A stretch of DNA of 36,747 nucleotides from an uncultured Collinsella sp. (GTDB lineage Bacteria > Actinomycetota > Coriobacteriia > Coriobacteriales > Coriobacteriaceae), in assembly GCA_900543275.1 (NCBI GenBank), contig UQQL01000012.1, positions 1-36,747 on the forward strand, read 5' to 3'. This document shows positions 16,373 through 22,948 of this stretch, in pieces. The stretch's first letter is position 1; each line of letters starts with the position of its first letter. The translations under genes were made by a program, and so were the position numbers. Below the pieces are notes generated by a model. It saw only the letters and a list, made by a program, of their open reading frames with translations, was not told where the DNA came from and did not search any database.

Positions 16373-16497
16373 GCCGTCCGCATGGGGTAACTTCCCAGCG
16401 CGTCCTCGGACATGCAAAAAGGCTCGCTGCGCACTTTATGCGGCGAGCCTTTTTGCGTCCTGCGGAGTGCGCTGGGAAGTTACCCCATGCGGACGGC
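16373..16497. repeat. 125-bp compound palindrome, element 2 (after larD)
   Basis: Perfect 29-bp outer arms (16373-16401 with 16469-16497) are followed by the left strand GTCCTCGGACAT facing GTCCTGCGGAGT. A perfect 14-bp inner stem (GCAAAAAGGCTCGC with its complement) carries a 15-nt tip. Arm length, loop length and loop sequence match element 1 at 13782-13908, while the outer arms differ at many positions and stay self-complementary. It lies between convergent larD and tetR. Confidence 0.92.
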
Positions 16498-16654
16498 TGC
16501 GGGGTCTTTGTTGCGTTCGCACAAGCAACCCAACATATATATCTGAATTTGGATGGGAGGGGCTTGTTGCTGTTGGGGGGCATTGAAGCGCGAGTGGCAC
16601 TTTGGGATGCGTGGCGGCCTGGGTTGGGGCGATGCTTTAGGTTGAGCCTCTTAC

Positions 16655-17194
16655 TTAGTTGAAGAGGGGTTTTATGGCTGATAGGTAGTCTTTGGCTACT
16701 TCGGCCTTATCTGCTTGGAAGTTGTGCCAGGCCCACCATTGGACCATTCCTACGAAGCTTGAGGCTATGTGGTGTAGTAGGAAGCTGCGGTCCATGGTGC
16801 CGGCGGGGCCGTTTGGGTCGGTAGGGACGGTTTCGGCTGCGCGCGACATGATGGTCTTGCGGAGACAGTCGGCGAAGACGCGGGAGCCGGCGCCGGCTAC
16901 GAGGGCTCGAACGCCCTGACGGCGTTCCCAGAGGTTGTTGAGGATATGCTCGACCTGCACGAGTGGGTCGTCGAGCGGTGTGCCATCGTCGTCGAGGGCG
17001 TGGGTGCAGATGTCGCTCACGAGCTCGGACAGTAGGTCGTCTTTGCTCTTAAAGAGGCCGTAGAATGTCGCGCGGCCTACGTGGGCGCGCGCGATGATGT
17101 CGCCGACGGTGATCTTGCCGTAGTCCTCTTCGCGTAGCAGCTCGGAGAACGCCGCGACGATCGCGGCGCGGCTTTTGGCCTTGCGGGCATCCAT
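16655..17194 (-). CDS. TetR/AcrR-family transcriptional regulator
   Basis: A 179-residue TetR-type DNA-binding protein. The N-terminal helix-turn-helix is clear (about 10-55): RAAIVAAFSELL, then ITVGDIIARAHVGRATFYG and LFKSKDDLL. The C-terminal ligand and dimerization domain is divergent, as usual. Its ATG lies 2 nt after the stop of larC, so the genes are translationally coupled and it belongs to the larB-larC transcript. L. plantarum lar genes are controlled by a Crp/Fnr-type LarR, so a TetR in this role would differ; that it controls lar is inference from position. A palindrome suited to such a dimer lies before larB (18946-18979). There is no gene in the roughly 160 bp between its stop and element 2. 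Confidence 0.88.
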   Translation of the reverse strand: MDARKAKSRAAIVAAFSELLREEDYGKITVGDIIARAHVGRATFYGLFKSKDDLLSELVSDICTHALDDDGTPLDDPLVQVEHILNNLWERRQGVRALVAGAGSRVFADCLRKTIMSRAAETVPTDPNGPAGTMDRSFLLHHIASSFVGMVQWWAWHNFQADKAEVAKDYLSAIKPLFN

Positions 17195-17196
17195 GG

Positions 17197-18108
17197 CTAT
17201 GCGTCCTCGTCAACGAGGAGACAACGGAGCGTGCCGGAGCAACCCTCGTAGGGGCGTTTGCCGGCGCCGTAGCCGACGGCTTTGATGCGGTAACGGGCCG
17301 GCAGGTGCTCGGACGTGCGCAGTGCGGCGACGATGGCGGCGCCCGTGGGCGTCACGAGCTCGCCGGCGACCGGTGCGGGCGTGAGAGCGATATTGCCTGC
17401 TTGGCATAGGTTGATGACGGCGGGCACCGGGATGGGCATAAGGCCGTGGGCGCAGCGGATGGTGCCGTGGCCCTCGGAAAGCGACTCGACCACGATGTCC
17501 TCAATACCCAGGTCATCGAGGCAGATAGCGACAGAGCAGACGTCGACGATGGAGTCGACGGCGCCTACCTCGTGAAACAGGACGGTGTCGGGCGTTTTGC
17601 CGTGAGCCTTGGCCTCGGCAGCAGCGAGTACGGAAAAAATGGCAAGGGCGCGACGCTTGGCGCCATCGCTTAGCTGTGAGCCGTCGATGATGGCGGTGAC
17701 GTCCGCCAAAGAACGGTGGTGGTGGGCGTGATGGTGACCCTCGTGGCCATGACCGTGGCCCTCATGGTCATGCTCGTGGCAGTGCTCGTGTTCATGCCCG
17801 CCATGATCATGATGGTGGTGCTCATGCTCGTGTGTGTGCTCGGCAGCTGCTTCGTTGCCGTAGAGCCAGGCCATGTCGTGGTCGTGGTTCTCGAGCTCCT
17901 CTGCCAGCTGAACGTCAAAGTCGCAGGCGTCGATGCCATGCTTGTTTACGCGCGTCACGGAGATCGAAAAGCCGTCGACCGGCAGCGTGGCGAGCTGTTC
18001 GCGCAGGTGCTCCTCGCTGGCGCCCAGGTCGAGCAGGGCCGCGACGGTCATATCGCCGCTGATGCCCGAGGTGCCGTCGATGATAAGCGTATGCTGATGG
18101 TTGGACAT
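17197..18108 (-). CDS. larC: Nickel-pincer cofactor nickel insertion protein, LarC1 part only, with His-rich insert
   Basis: A 303-residue protein matching the N-terminal (LarC1) half of LarC, the nickel insertase that completes the LarA cofactor. It opens with the typical IDGTSGISGDMTVAALLDLG and has LFHEVGAVDSIVDVCS, PVPAVI, GELVTPTGAAIVAAL and GYGAGKRP near its end. Residues 91-131 are a His-rich segment, 23 His in 41 residues, expected to bind or store nickel. Full LarC proteins are about 400 residues. In L. plantarum LarC1 and LarC2 are joined by a ribosomal frameshift, and the LarC2 half carries the CTP-binding region. Here the frame stops at that junction and the next frame is a TetR gene 2 nt on, so no LarC2 follows. 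The start ATG has AAGGAG overlapping the larB stop, and the two genes are 10 bp apart. Confidence 0.9.
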   Translation of the reverse strand: MSNHQHTLIIDGTSGISGDMTVAALLDLGASEEHLREQLATLPVDGFSISVTRVNKHGIDACDFDVQLAEELENHDHDMAWLYGNEAAAEHTHEHEHHHHDHGGHEHEHCHEHDHEGHGHGHEGHHHAHHHRSLADVTAIIDGSQLSDGAKRRALAIFSVLAAAEAKAHGKTPDTVLFHEVGAVDSIVDVCSVAICLDDLGIEDIVVESLSEGHGTIRCAHGLMPIPVPAVINLCQAGNIALTPAPVAGELVTPTGAAIVAALRTSEHLPARYRIKAVGYGAGKRPYEGCSGTLRCLLVDEDA

Positions 18109-18118
18109 GGAATGCTCC

Positions 18119-18901
18119 TTAACGGGCGCGGGATGTACCGGCGCTCAGATGATTGATAAGACTTGCCTGGTAGGCGGCACCAAAGCCGTTGTCGATATTG
18201 ACGACCGAAACGCCACTGGCGCAGGAGTTGAGCATGGCGAGCAGCGCGGCTACGCCACCAAAGCTCGCGCCGTAGCCCACGCTGGTGGGAACGGCAATGA
18301 CCGGACAGCTTACCAGGCCGCCGATAACGCTCGCCAGGGCGCCTTCCATGCCGGCGATGGCGATGACCACCTGCGCCTGGGCAAGTTCCTCGGCATGAGC
18401 GAGCAGGCGGTGCAGGCCGGCGACACCCACGTCGTAGAGGCGGTCGACCTCGTTGCCGTAGAACTCGGCCGTCAGTGCCGCCTCTTCGGCGACGGGCAGG
18501 TCGCTCGTGCCGGCGCAGGCGACGACAACGCGTCCGTTACCGGTGGGGGAGGGCTTGCCACCCACCAGGGCGAGCTGGGCGTTCGGGGCATATCCCAGGT
18601 CGATGCCGTTGCCGAGAAGCTCCGAGGTACGGGCTGCTTTTTCGCTGTCCAGGCGCGTGACCAGGATGCGCTCCTGACCGGCATCGCGCAGCGCTTCGAT
18701 AATGGCGGCAATTTGCTCGGCGGTTTTACCGGCGCCGTAGACAACCTCGCCGGCTCCCTGACGCACCCCGCGCGAAAGATCGAGCTGCGCAAAACCCAGA
18801 TCGGCGGTTGGCGCCGTCTGGAGGCGCGTGAGGGCGACTGCCGGGGTGACTACTCCGTCGGCAACATCGCTCAGCAATTGCTCAAGATCTCGCTTATCCA
18901 T
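18119..18901 (-). CDS. larB: Nickel-pincer cofactor biosynthesis protein LarB
   Basis: A 260-residue protein of the LarB family, which carboxylates and hydrolyses nicotinic acid adenine dinucleotide in the first step of nickel-pincer cofactor synthesis. The C-terminal half is the AIR-carboxylase (PurE)-like domain with VVACAGTSDLPVAEEA, the glycine-rich IAGMEGALASVIGGL, and the diagnostic TSVGYGASFGG and SVVNIDNGFGA. The start is the ATG at 18901, 11 codons inside the longest frame, because conserved-looking sequence (MDKRDLEQLL) begins there and a GAAGGGAAC site precedes it. It is the first gene of larB-larC-tetR; a likely operator lies 45 bp upstream. LarE, which adds the sulfur atoms, is not in this window. 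Confidence 0.92.
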   Translation of the reverse strand: MDKRDLEQLLSDVADGVVTPAVALTRLQTAPTADLGFAQLDLSRGVRQGAGEVVYGAGKTAEQIAAIIEALRDAGQERILVTRLDSEKAARTSELLGNGIDLGYAPNAQLALVGGKPSPTGNGRVVVACAGTSDLPVAEEAALTAEFYGNEVDRLYDVGVAGLHRLLAHAEELAQAQVVIAIAGMEGALASVIGGLVSCPVIAVPTSVGYGASFGGVAALLAMLNSCASGVSVVNIDNGFGAAYQASLINHLSAGTSRAR

Positions 18902-18945
18902 ATATGTTCCCTTCGACGGCGCAAAGTCTAGCACTCAAAGGGTAT

Positions 18946-18979
18946 GTTTCCGAACACTAAGACAAAATTGTTCGGAAAC
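18946..18979. promoter_or_regulatory. 34-bp inverted repeat, likely operator of larB-larC-tetR
   Basis: GTTTCCGAACA (18946-18956) and TGTTCGGAAAC (18969-18979) are perfect 11-bp inverted arms around a 12-nt A/T-rich centre. On the minus strand a TATAGT hexamer (complement of 18978-18983) overlaps one arm. There is no U-run on either strand, so this is more like a protein site than the serB terminator. The TetR protein of the same operon is the obvious candidate binder. That link is inference. Confidence 0.6.
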
Positions 18980-19015
18980 TATAGGACAGACTGATTCTAT
19001 TGTTAGAAGGATCGA

Positions 19016-19651
19016 CTAGTCGCGCAGGATGATATCCATGGCGAGTATCAGGTTGCGCTCGTCGATGGCAAACGGGGCGGCTTCGCGCGTCTTGGGCTTG
19101 GCGCAAAACGCGATGCCCGTGCCCGCGGCCTGAATCATGGGGATGTCGTTGGCGCCGTCGCCGATCGCGACGGTGTGGGCCATGTCGACACCGCACTCAA
19201 CTGCCCAATCTAGCAGCTGAATGAGCTTGGATTCCTTGGTCACAATGTCTGCCGCCAGCTTACCCGTGAGCTTGCCGTCCACGACTTCCAGACGGTTGGC
19301 CAGGCAAAAATCGATGCCCGCGGCGGCCACGATCTTGTCGGCGACCTCGTGGAAGCCGCCGCTCACCACGCCGACCTTCCAGCCCTTGCTGTGCGCCGAG
19401 CGCACAAGCTCCAGCGCGCCGGGAGTAAACGTCACGCGCTCAAAGGTGCGCTCGAACACGCTCTCATCCAAGCCGGCAAGCAGCCCCACGCGCTCCTCGA
19501 GCGCCTGCTTAAAGTCAAGCTCGCCGCGCATGGCGCGTTCGGTGATCTGTGCAACTTGCTCTCCCACGCCGGCTTCCTCGCCCAACAGGTCGATGACTTC
19601 CTGGTTGATGAGCGTGGAGTCGATATCCATAACGATGAGGCGTGCAGTCAT
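19016..19651 (-). CDS. serB: Phosphoserine phosphatase
   Basis: A 211-residue HAD-superfamily phosphatase expected to hydrolyse O-phosphoserine to serine, the last step of serine synthesis. Visible motifs: DIDST with the nucleophile and acid Asp9/Asp11, VVSGGF (motif II Ser), VTKESK with the motif III lysine, and GDGANDIPMIQAAGTGIAF (motif IV). The cap helix segment carries GEQVAQITERAMRGELDF, as in SerB. There is no N-terminal ACT domain; this is the short form. The ATG at 19651 is chosen because GGAAAGG lies 7 nt upstream and the longer frame adds only an unrelated 15 residues. It is divergent from aspS and lies upstream of larB on the same strand, with a 114-bp gap holding the larB operator. 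Confidence 0.93.
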   Translation of the reverse strand: MTARLIVMDIDSTLINQEVIDLLGEEAGVGEQVAQITERAMRGELDFKQALEERVGLLAGLDESVFERTFERVTFTPGALELVRSAHSKGWKVGVVSGGFHEVADKIVAAAGIDFCLANRLEVVDGKLTGKLAADIVTKESKLIQLLDWAVECGVDMAHTVAIGDGANDIPMIQAAGTGIAFCAKPKTREAAPFAIDERNLILAMDIILRD

Positions 19652-19845
19652 GGCGGGCCTTTCCGAGTGCAGTTGTATTGGGGCACATTGTCGCACGCGG
19701 CGCGCCTGGGCGACGGCCAGGCCGCGTCAATTGTTTCGTCTCCGTCAAGTCTTTGGGCAAGAGTTACTTTTTCGCGGTACATCGACACAGGTGCGATAAG
19801 ATAGAACGCCATGTCCGGCTGCGCGGTTTACGCAGGCTGGGCAAA

Positions 19846-19885
19846 TCTGTACGACGCCGCCCGGAACGACACGGGGCGGCACAGA
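19846..19885 (+). promoter_or_regulatory. Hairpin in the aspS leader
   Basis: GCCGCCC (19856-19862) pairs with GGGCGGC (19874-19880), and TCTGT (19846-19850) pairs with ACAGA (19881-19885) across a 5-nt left bulge. It ends just before the AAAGGAGG ribosome site of aspS. No T-box sequence is present. A role in translation control is possible but unproven. Confidence 0.4.
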
Positions 19886-19907
19886 TCCATAAAGGAGGAT
19901 CACTGGT

Positions 19908-21695
19908 ATGAGCCAGACCCGTCCCATCGATGAGCATTCCATGCACACCCGTACCTGCGGCGAGCTTCGCTTCGAGAACGTGGGCGAAGAGGTCACCCTC
20001 ACCGGTTGGGTGAGCCGTCGCCGCGACCACGGCGGCCTTATCTTCTGCGACCTTCGCGACCGCGAGGGCATTACGCAGCTCACCTTCGACCCCGAGCACT
20101 CCGATGGCGATGCCTTTAAGATCGCCGAGACCATGCGTCCCGAGTGGCCCATCAAGATTCACGGCGTCGTGCGCGCCCGTGGCGAGGAGACCACCAACAC
20201 CAAGCTCGCGACCGGCGAGATCGAGGTCCTGACCGACCACGCCGAGGTGCTCAACACGTCCGTCACCCCGCCGTTCCAGATCGAGGACGGCATCGAGACC
20301 AGCGAGGACACTCGCCTGCGCTATCGCTATCTGGACCTCCGCCGTCCCGAGATGATGGCCAACCTCAAGCTGCGCTCCGACTTCACCTTTGCCATTCGCG
20401 AGGCGCTGCACAACCGTGAGTTCATGGAGGTCGAGACGCCCTCCCTGTTCAAGTCTACGCCCGAGGGCGCCCGCGACTTCATCGTCCCCAGCCGCATCCA
20501 GCCGGGCAACTTCTACGCCCTGCCGCAGTCCCCGCAGCTTCTGAAGCAGCTGCTCATGGTCGGTGGCGTCGAGCGCTACTACCAGGTTGCCAAGTGCTTC
20601 CGCGACGAGGACCTGCGCGCCGACCGTCAGCCCGAGTTCACCCAGGTCGATATCGAGATGTCCTTCGTGGACCAGAACGATGTCATGAGCGCACTCGAGG
20701 AGGTTCTTGCCGATGCCTTCGGTCGCATGGGTGTCGAGATGCCCACGCCGCTGCGTCGCATGAACTACTGGGAGGCCATGGACACCTATGGCTCCGACAA
20801 GCCCGATACCCGCTACGGCATGCACCTGGTCGACCTGACCGACATCTTTGCCAACTCCAAGTTCAAGGTCTTCGCGACCGCTGCGAACGAGGAGGGCTCT
20901 GTCGTCAAGGCCATCAACGCCAAGGGCGCCGGTGCCTGGGCGCGTGCCAAGATCGATAAGCTCGCCGGCGTGGCCTCCACGTTTGGCGCCAAGGGCCTTG
21001 CCTGGATCGCCTTCCGCGAGGACGGCTCCATTAACAGCCCCATCGTCAAGTTCTTCTCGGACGAGGAGATGGCTGCCCTGCGCGAGCGCATGGACGTCGA
21101 GCCCGGCGACCTTGTGATGTTCGCCGCCGGCCCGCGCCTGCTCTCCGACGAGATCCTGGGCGGCATGCGTTCCCACATGGCCAATGCGCTCGAGGTCAAG
21201 CGCGAGGGCCACGACTTCCTGTGGGTCGTCAACTTCCCGCTGTTCCACTGGGACGAGGATCGCAAGGCCTATGCTGCCGAGCACCAGCCCTTCACCCTGC
21301 CGACCGAGACCGACATCGCCAAGATCGAGGCCGACCCGCTGGCAGCCGGTTCCTGCACCTACGACTTTGTCATGGACGGCTTTGAGGCCGGCGGCGGCGG
21401 TATGCGTATCCACAACGCCGAAATGCAGATGTCCATGCTCAAGCTCCTAGGCTTTACCGAGGAGCGCGCCGAGTCGCAGTTCGGCTTCCTCATGGAGGCT
21501 CTCAAGTTTGGTGCGCCCCCGATGGGCGGCTTTGCCCTGGGCCTGGACCGCGTGTGCATGCTGCTCACCGGCTCCGACTCCATCCGCGACGTCATGGCGT
21601 TCCCCAAGACGGCCAGTGGCTCCGACCTCATGTCGGGCGCCCCGAGTGCCGTTTCCGGCGCCCAGCTCAAGGACGTCAGCCTGCGCTTGATGTAG
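19908..21695 (+). CDS. aspS: Aspartyl-tRNA synthetase
   Basis: A bacterial-type class II synthetase of 595 residues that charges tRNA-Asp. An OB-fold anticodon-binding domain comes first (VTLTGWVSRRRDHGGLIFCD, about 26-45). The catalytic core has RYRYLDLRRPEM, FMEVETPSLFKSTPEGARDF, motif 2 (VAKCFRDEDLRADRQPEFTQ) and motif 3 (GFALGLDRVCMLLTGSDSIR), with the bacterial GAD insertion between (about 290-420). Length and domain order are normal. The start ATG follows a strong AAAGGAGG site. A leader hairpin precedes it and a clean terminator follows. Whether it is discriminating or also misacylates tRNA-Asn cannot be told without knowing if the genome has asnS and gatCAB. Confidence 0.97.
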   Translation: MSQTRPIDEHSMHTRTCGELRFENVGEEVTLTGWVSRRRDHGGLIFCDLRDREGITQLTFDPEHSDGDAFKIAETMRPEWPIKIHGVVRARGEETTNTKLATGEIEVLTDHAEVLNTSVTPPFQIEDGIETSEDTRLRYRYLDLRRPEMMANLKLRSDFTFAIREALHNREFMEVETPSLFKSTPEGARDFIVPSRIQPGNFYALPQSPQLLKQLLMVGGVERYYQVAKCFRDEDLRADRQPEFTQVDIEMSFVDQNDVMSALEEVLADAFGRMGVEMPTPLRRMNYWEAMDTYGSDKPDTRYGMHLVDLTDIFANSKFKVFATAANEEGSVVKAINAKGAGAWARAKIDKLAGVASTFGAKGLAWIAFREDGSINSPIVKFFSDEEMAALRERMDVEPGDLVMFAAGPRLLSDEILGGMRSHMANALEVKREGHDFLWVVNFPLFHWDEDRKAYAAEHQPFTLPTETDIAKIEADPLAAGSCTYDFVMDGFEAGGGGMRIHNAEMQMSMLKLLGFTEERAESQFGFLMEALKFGAPPMGGFALGLDRVCMLLTGSDSIRDVMAFPKTASGSDLMSGAPSAVSGAQLKDVSLRLM

Positions 21696-21718
21696 GCAAG
21701 CGGCTACCTATTGCCTGT

Positions 21719-21753
21719 AACGAGGGAAGGACGTGTGCCTTCCCTCGTTTTTT
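21719..21753 (+). terminator. Rho-independent terminator after aspS
   Basis: AACGAGGGAAGG (21719-21730) pairs perfectly with CCTTCCCTCGTT (21738-21749), and the T-run continues to 21753. Confidence 0.93.
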
Positions 21754-21838
21754 GTGGGACGGGGGTGCGCCGGTAACGTACAATAACTACCACGTGGCTG
21801 GGTTTGCCGGCCGAATGTGCGACGTCGTGGGAGGGGAC

Positions 21839-22087
21839 ATGGTCGAGTTTACAAAGACGATTAAAGATCCGTTGGGATTGCATGCCCGCCCGGTTGCGCT
21901 GCTCTATGACATTATTGCCAAGCATCGTAGCAACGTATCGGTCAGCATCGGCGATCGCCATACCGACGGCCGCGATGTGATGGGGCTCATGGCTCTCTAC
22001 GGCGAATGTGGCGAAGACATCGTGTTCCGCGTTTCGGGCGTGGATGAGGCCTCCTGCGTCACGTCGATCAGAAACCTCTCGCTTTAA
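21839..22087 (+). CDS. HPr-like phosphocarrier with Asp at position 46
   Basis: An 82-residue HPr-fold protein of the PEP:sugar phosphotransferase system. The phosphorylatable histidine is residue 15 in GLHARP, as in standard HPr. An ungapped comparison with Bacillus subtilis HPr puts GRDVMGLMAL over the regulatory segment KSIMGVMSL, so the HPr-kinase target Ser46 is Asp46 here. Asp at this site is the change classically used to imitate HPr(Ser-P). The protein may therefore be a constitutively altered HPr, or a dedicated HPr paralogue for a non-sugar pathway. The start ATG has GGGAGGGG at 3 nt and is the only one giving a normal N-terminus. It is monocistronic, with a terminator 53 bp after the stop. 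No PTS enzymes are nearby. Confidence 0.9.
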   Translation: MVEFTKTIKDPLGLHARPVALLYDIIAKHRSNVSVSIGDRHTDGRDVMGLMALYGECGEDIVFRVSGVDEASCVTSIRNLSL

Positions 22088-22140
22088 CCGCAATAATGTG
22101 GCAAAGGGGCAGCCCCCTCTGTTGCATAAATTGGTATGAC

Positions 22141-22182
22141 AAGGCACCGCAAAGAGACAGTCTTTGCGGTGCCTTCTTTGTT
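22141..22182 (+). terminator. Rho-independent terminator after the HPr gene
   Basis: AAGGCACCGCAAAGA (22141-22155) pairs perfectly with TCTTTGCGGTGCCTT (22161-22175) around GACAG, and CTTTGTTT follows. Confidence 0.85.
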
Positions 22183-22226
22183 TCATATAGGAAACTTTTC
22201 CGAAAACTGAATGGGGACCCTTTCCA

Positions 22227-22280
22227 AAAAGTTAACCACGTGCTAGTTTACTGTAGCGAACATAGACGTGGTTAACTTTT
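22227..22280. promoter_or_regulatory. Inverted repeat operator of the feo operon
   Basis: AAAAGTTAACCACGT (22227-22241) and ACGTGGTTAACTTTT (22266-22280) are perfect 15-bp inverted arms 24 bp apart. A weak promoter TTTCCA (22222-22227) with TAGTTT (22244-22249) would place the left arm between -35 and -10. Feo operons in Gram-positive bacteria are usually repressed by Fe(II)-loaded DtxR/IdeR/Fur proteins. Which regulator binds here is not known. Confidence 0.5.
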
Positions 22281-22323
22281 GCTGCGTCGATGTTGAGGAC
22301 GAACTGACGTTAGGAGCACACTC

Positions 22324-22566
22324 ATGTCTTGCGGACCGCAGATGCCGGCCATGCCGCTTTCGATGGTGAAAGCGGGCGAAACCGTGCGCGTGTCTCGTGT
22401 AAAGGGCAATGAGGACATGAAGCACCACCTCAAGGACCTCGGCTTTGTCGAGGGCAGTGAGGTTCACGTGGTGAGTTCGAGTGGCGCCAATATCATCGTC
22501 ACGGTGCTGGGCGCACGCTTTGGTATCGATTCCAAGGTTGCCATGCACATCATGACCGTCAGTTAG
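22324..22566 (+). CDS. feoA: FeoA domain protein (first)
   Basis: An 80-residue FeoA protein with the SH3-like fold that assists FeoB ferrous-iron import at the cytoplasmic face. The core VKAGETVRVSRVKG, then HHLKDLGFVEGSEVHVVS and RFGIDSKVAMHIMTV, is typical. A short N-terminal extension carries MSCGPQMPAMPLS. It is the first gene of feoA-feoA-feoB; the second feoA begins 37 bp downstream. The ATG has AGGAG 8 nt upstream. An inverted repeat lies 44 bp before it. Confidence 0.92.
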   Translation: MSCGPQMPAMPLSMVKAGETVRVSRVKGNEDMKHHLKDLGFVEGSEVHVVSSSGANIIVTVLGARFGIDSKVAMHIMTVS

Positions 22567-22603
22567 TCCGCAGCATTTAAAAAACCGAAAGGGGGACAAG
22601 TAA

Positions 22604-22825
22604 ATGAAGACGTTGGGTGACGTTAAGGTGGGCGAGAGCTCCACCATCGTCAAGCTTCACGGTGAGGGTGCGCTTCGCCGCCACCTTATGGACCTGGGGC
22701 TCATCAAGGGCACTTCGTTCAAGGTCGTAAAGGTTGCACCGCTCGGAGATCCGGTCGAGATCAACGTGCGTGGCTACGAGCTCTCCATCCGCAAGGAGGA
22801 GGCTGCCGTCGTCGAGGTCCAGTAA
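22604..22825 (+). CDS. feoA: FeoA domain protein (second)
   Basis: A 73-residue FeoA-type protein, clearly related to but distinct from the first. It has GESSTIVKLHGEG, RRHLMDLGLIKGTSFKVVK, PLGDPVEINVRGYELSIRKE and a C-terminal VVEVQ. Two separate FeoA genes before feoB are common in anaerobic Gram-positive bacteria and the two proteins may act together on FeoB. The ATG follows AAAGGGGG. A gap of 123 bp to feoB holds a second inverted repeat, so feoB may also have its own promoter. Confidence 0.92.
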   Translation: MKTLGDVKVGESSTIVKLHGEGALRRHLMDLGLIKGTSFKVVKVAPLGDPVEINVRGYELSIRKEEAAVVEVQ

Positions 22826-22853
22826 GGGCCGGCGGCACATATTTCTGCAGATA

Positions 22854-22873
22854 AAGTTAGGTTTTTCTAACTT
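22854..22873. promoter_or_regulatory. Inverted repeat before feoB (DtxR-like site)
   Basis: AAGTTAG (22854-22860) and CTAACTT (22867-22873) are perfect arms around GTTTTT. The half-site TTAGG/CTAA resembles DtxR/IdeR/MntR boxes, and the AAAGTTA core is shared with the operator before the first feoA. It lies 75 bp before the feoB start. Confidence 0.45.
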
Positions 22874-22948
22874 AAACTTGCAACGTTGAAGCACATTATC
22901 CAGCCCGCGCGGAGAAAGCAGCGCAGGCACACAAGGAAGAAGGATTGA

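Noticed and set aside
16655..17200. LarC2 encoded by a frameshift downstream of larC1
   Set aside because: The frame directly downstream encodes a clear TetR helix-turn-helix protein with its own start, and no LarC2-like sequence was seen in the other frames.
17716..18156. A rightward frame rich in Val and Met that looks like a membrane protein, opposite larC
   Set aside because: It is the complement of the His codons (CAC/CAT give GTG/ATG) in the LarC His-rich segment. It has no independent support.
18946..18979. Terminator of serB
   Set aside because: The inverted repeat is not followed by a T-run on the minus strand, and its A/T-rich 12-nt centre fits a protein-binding site better.
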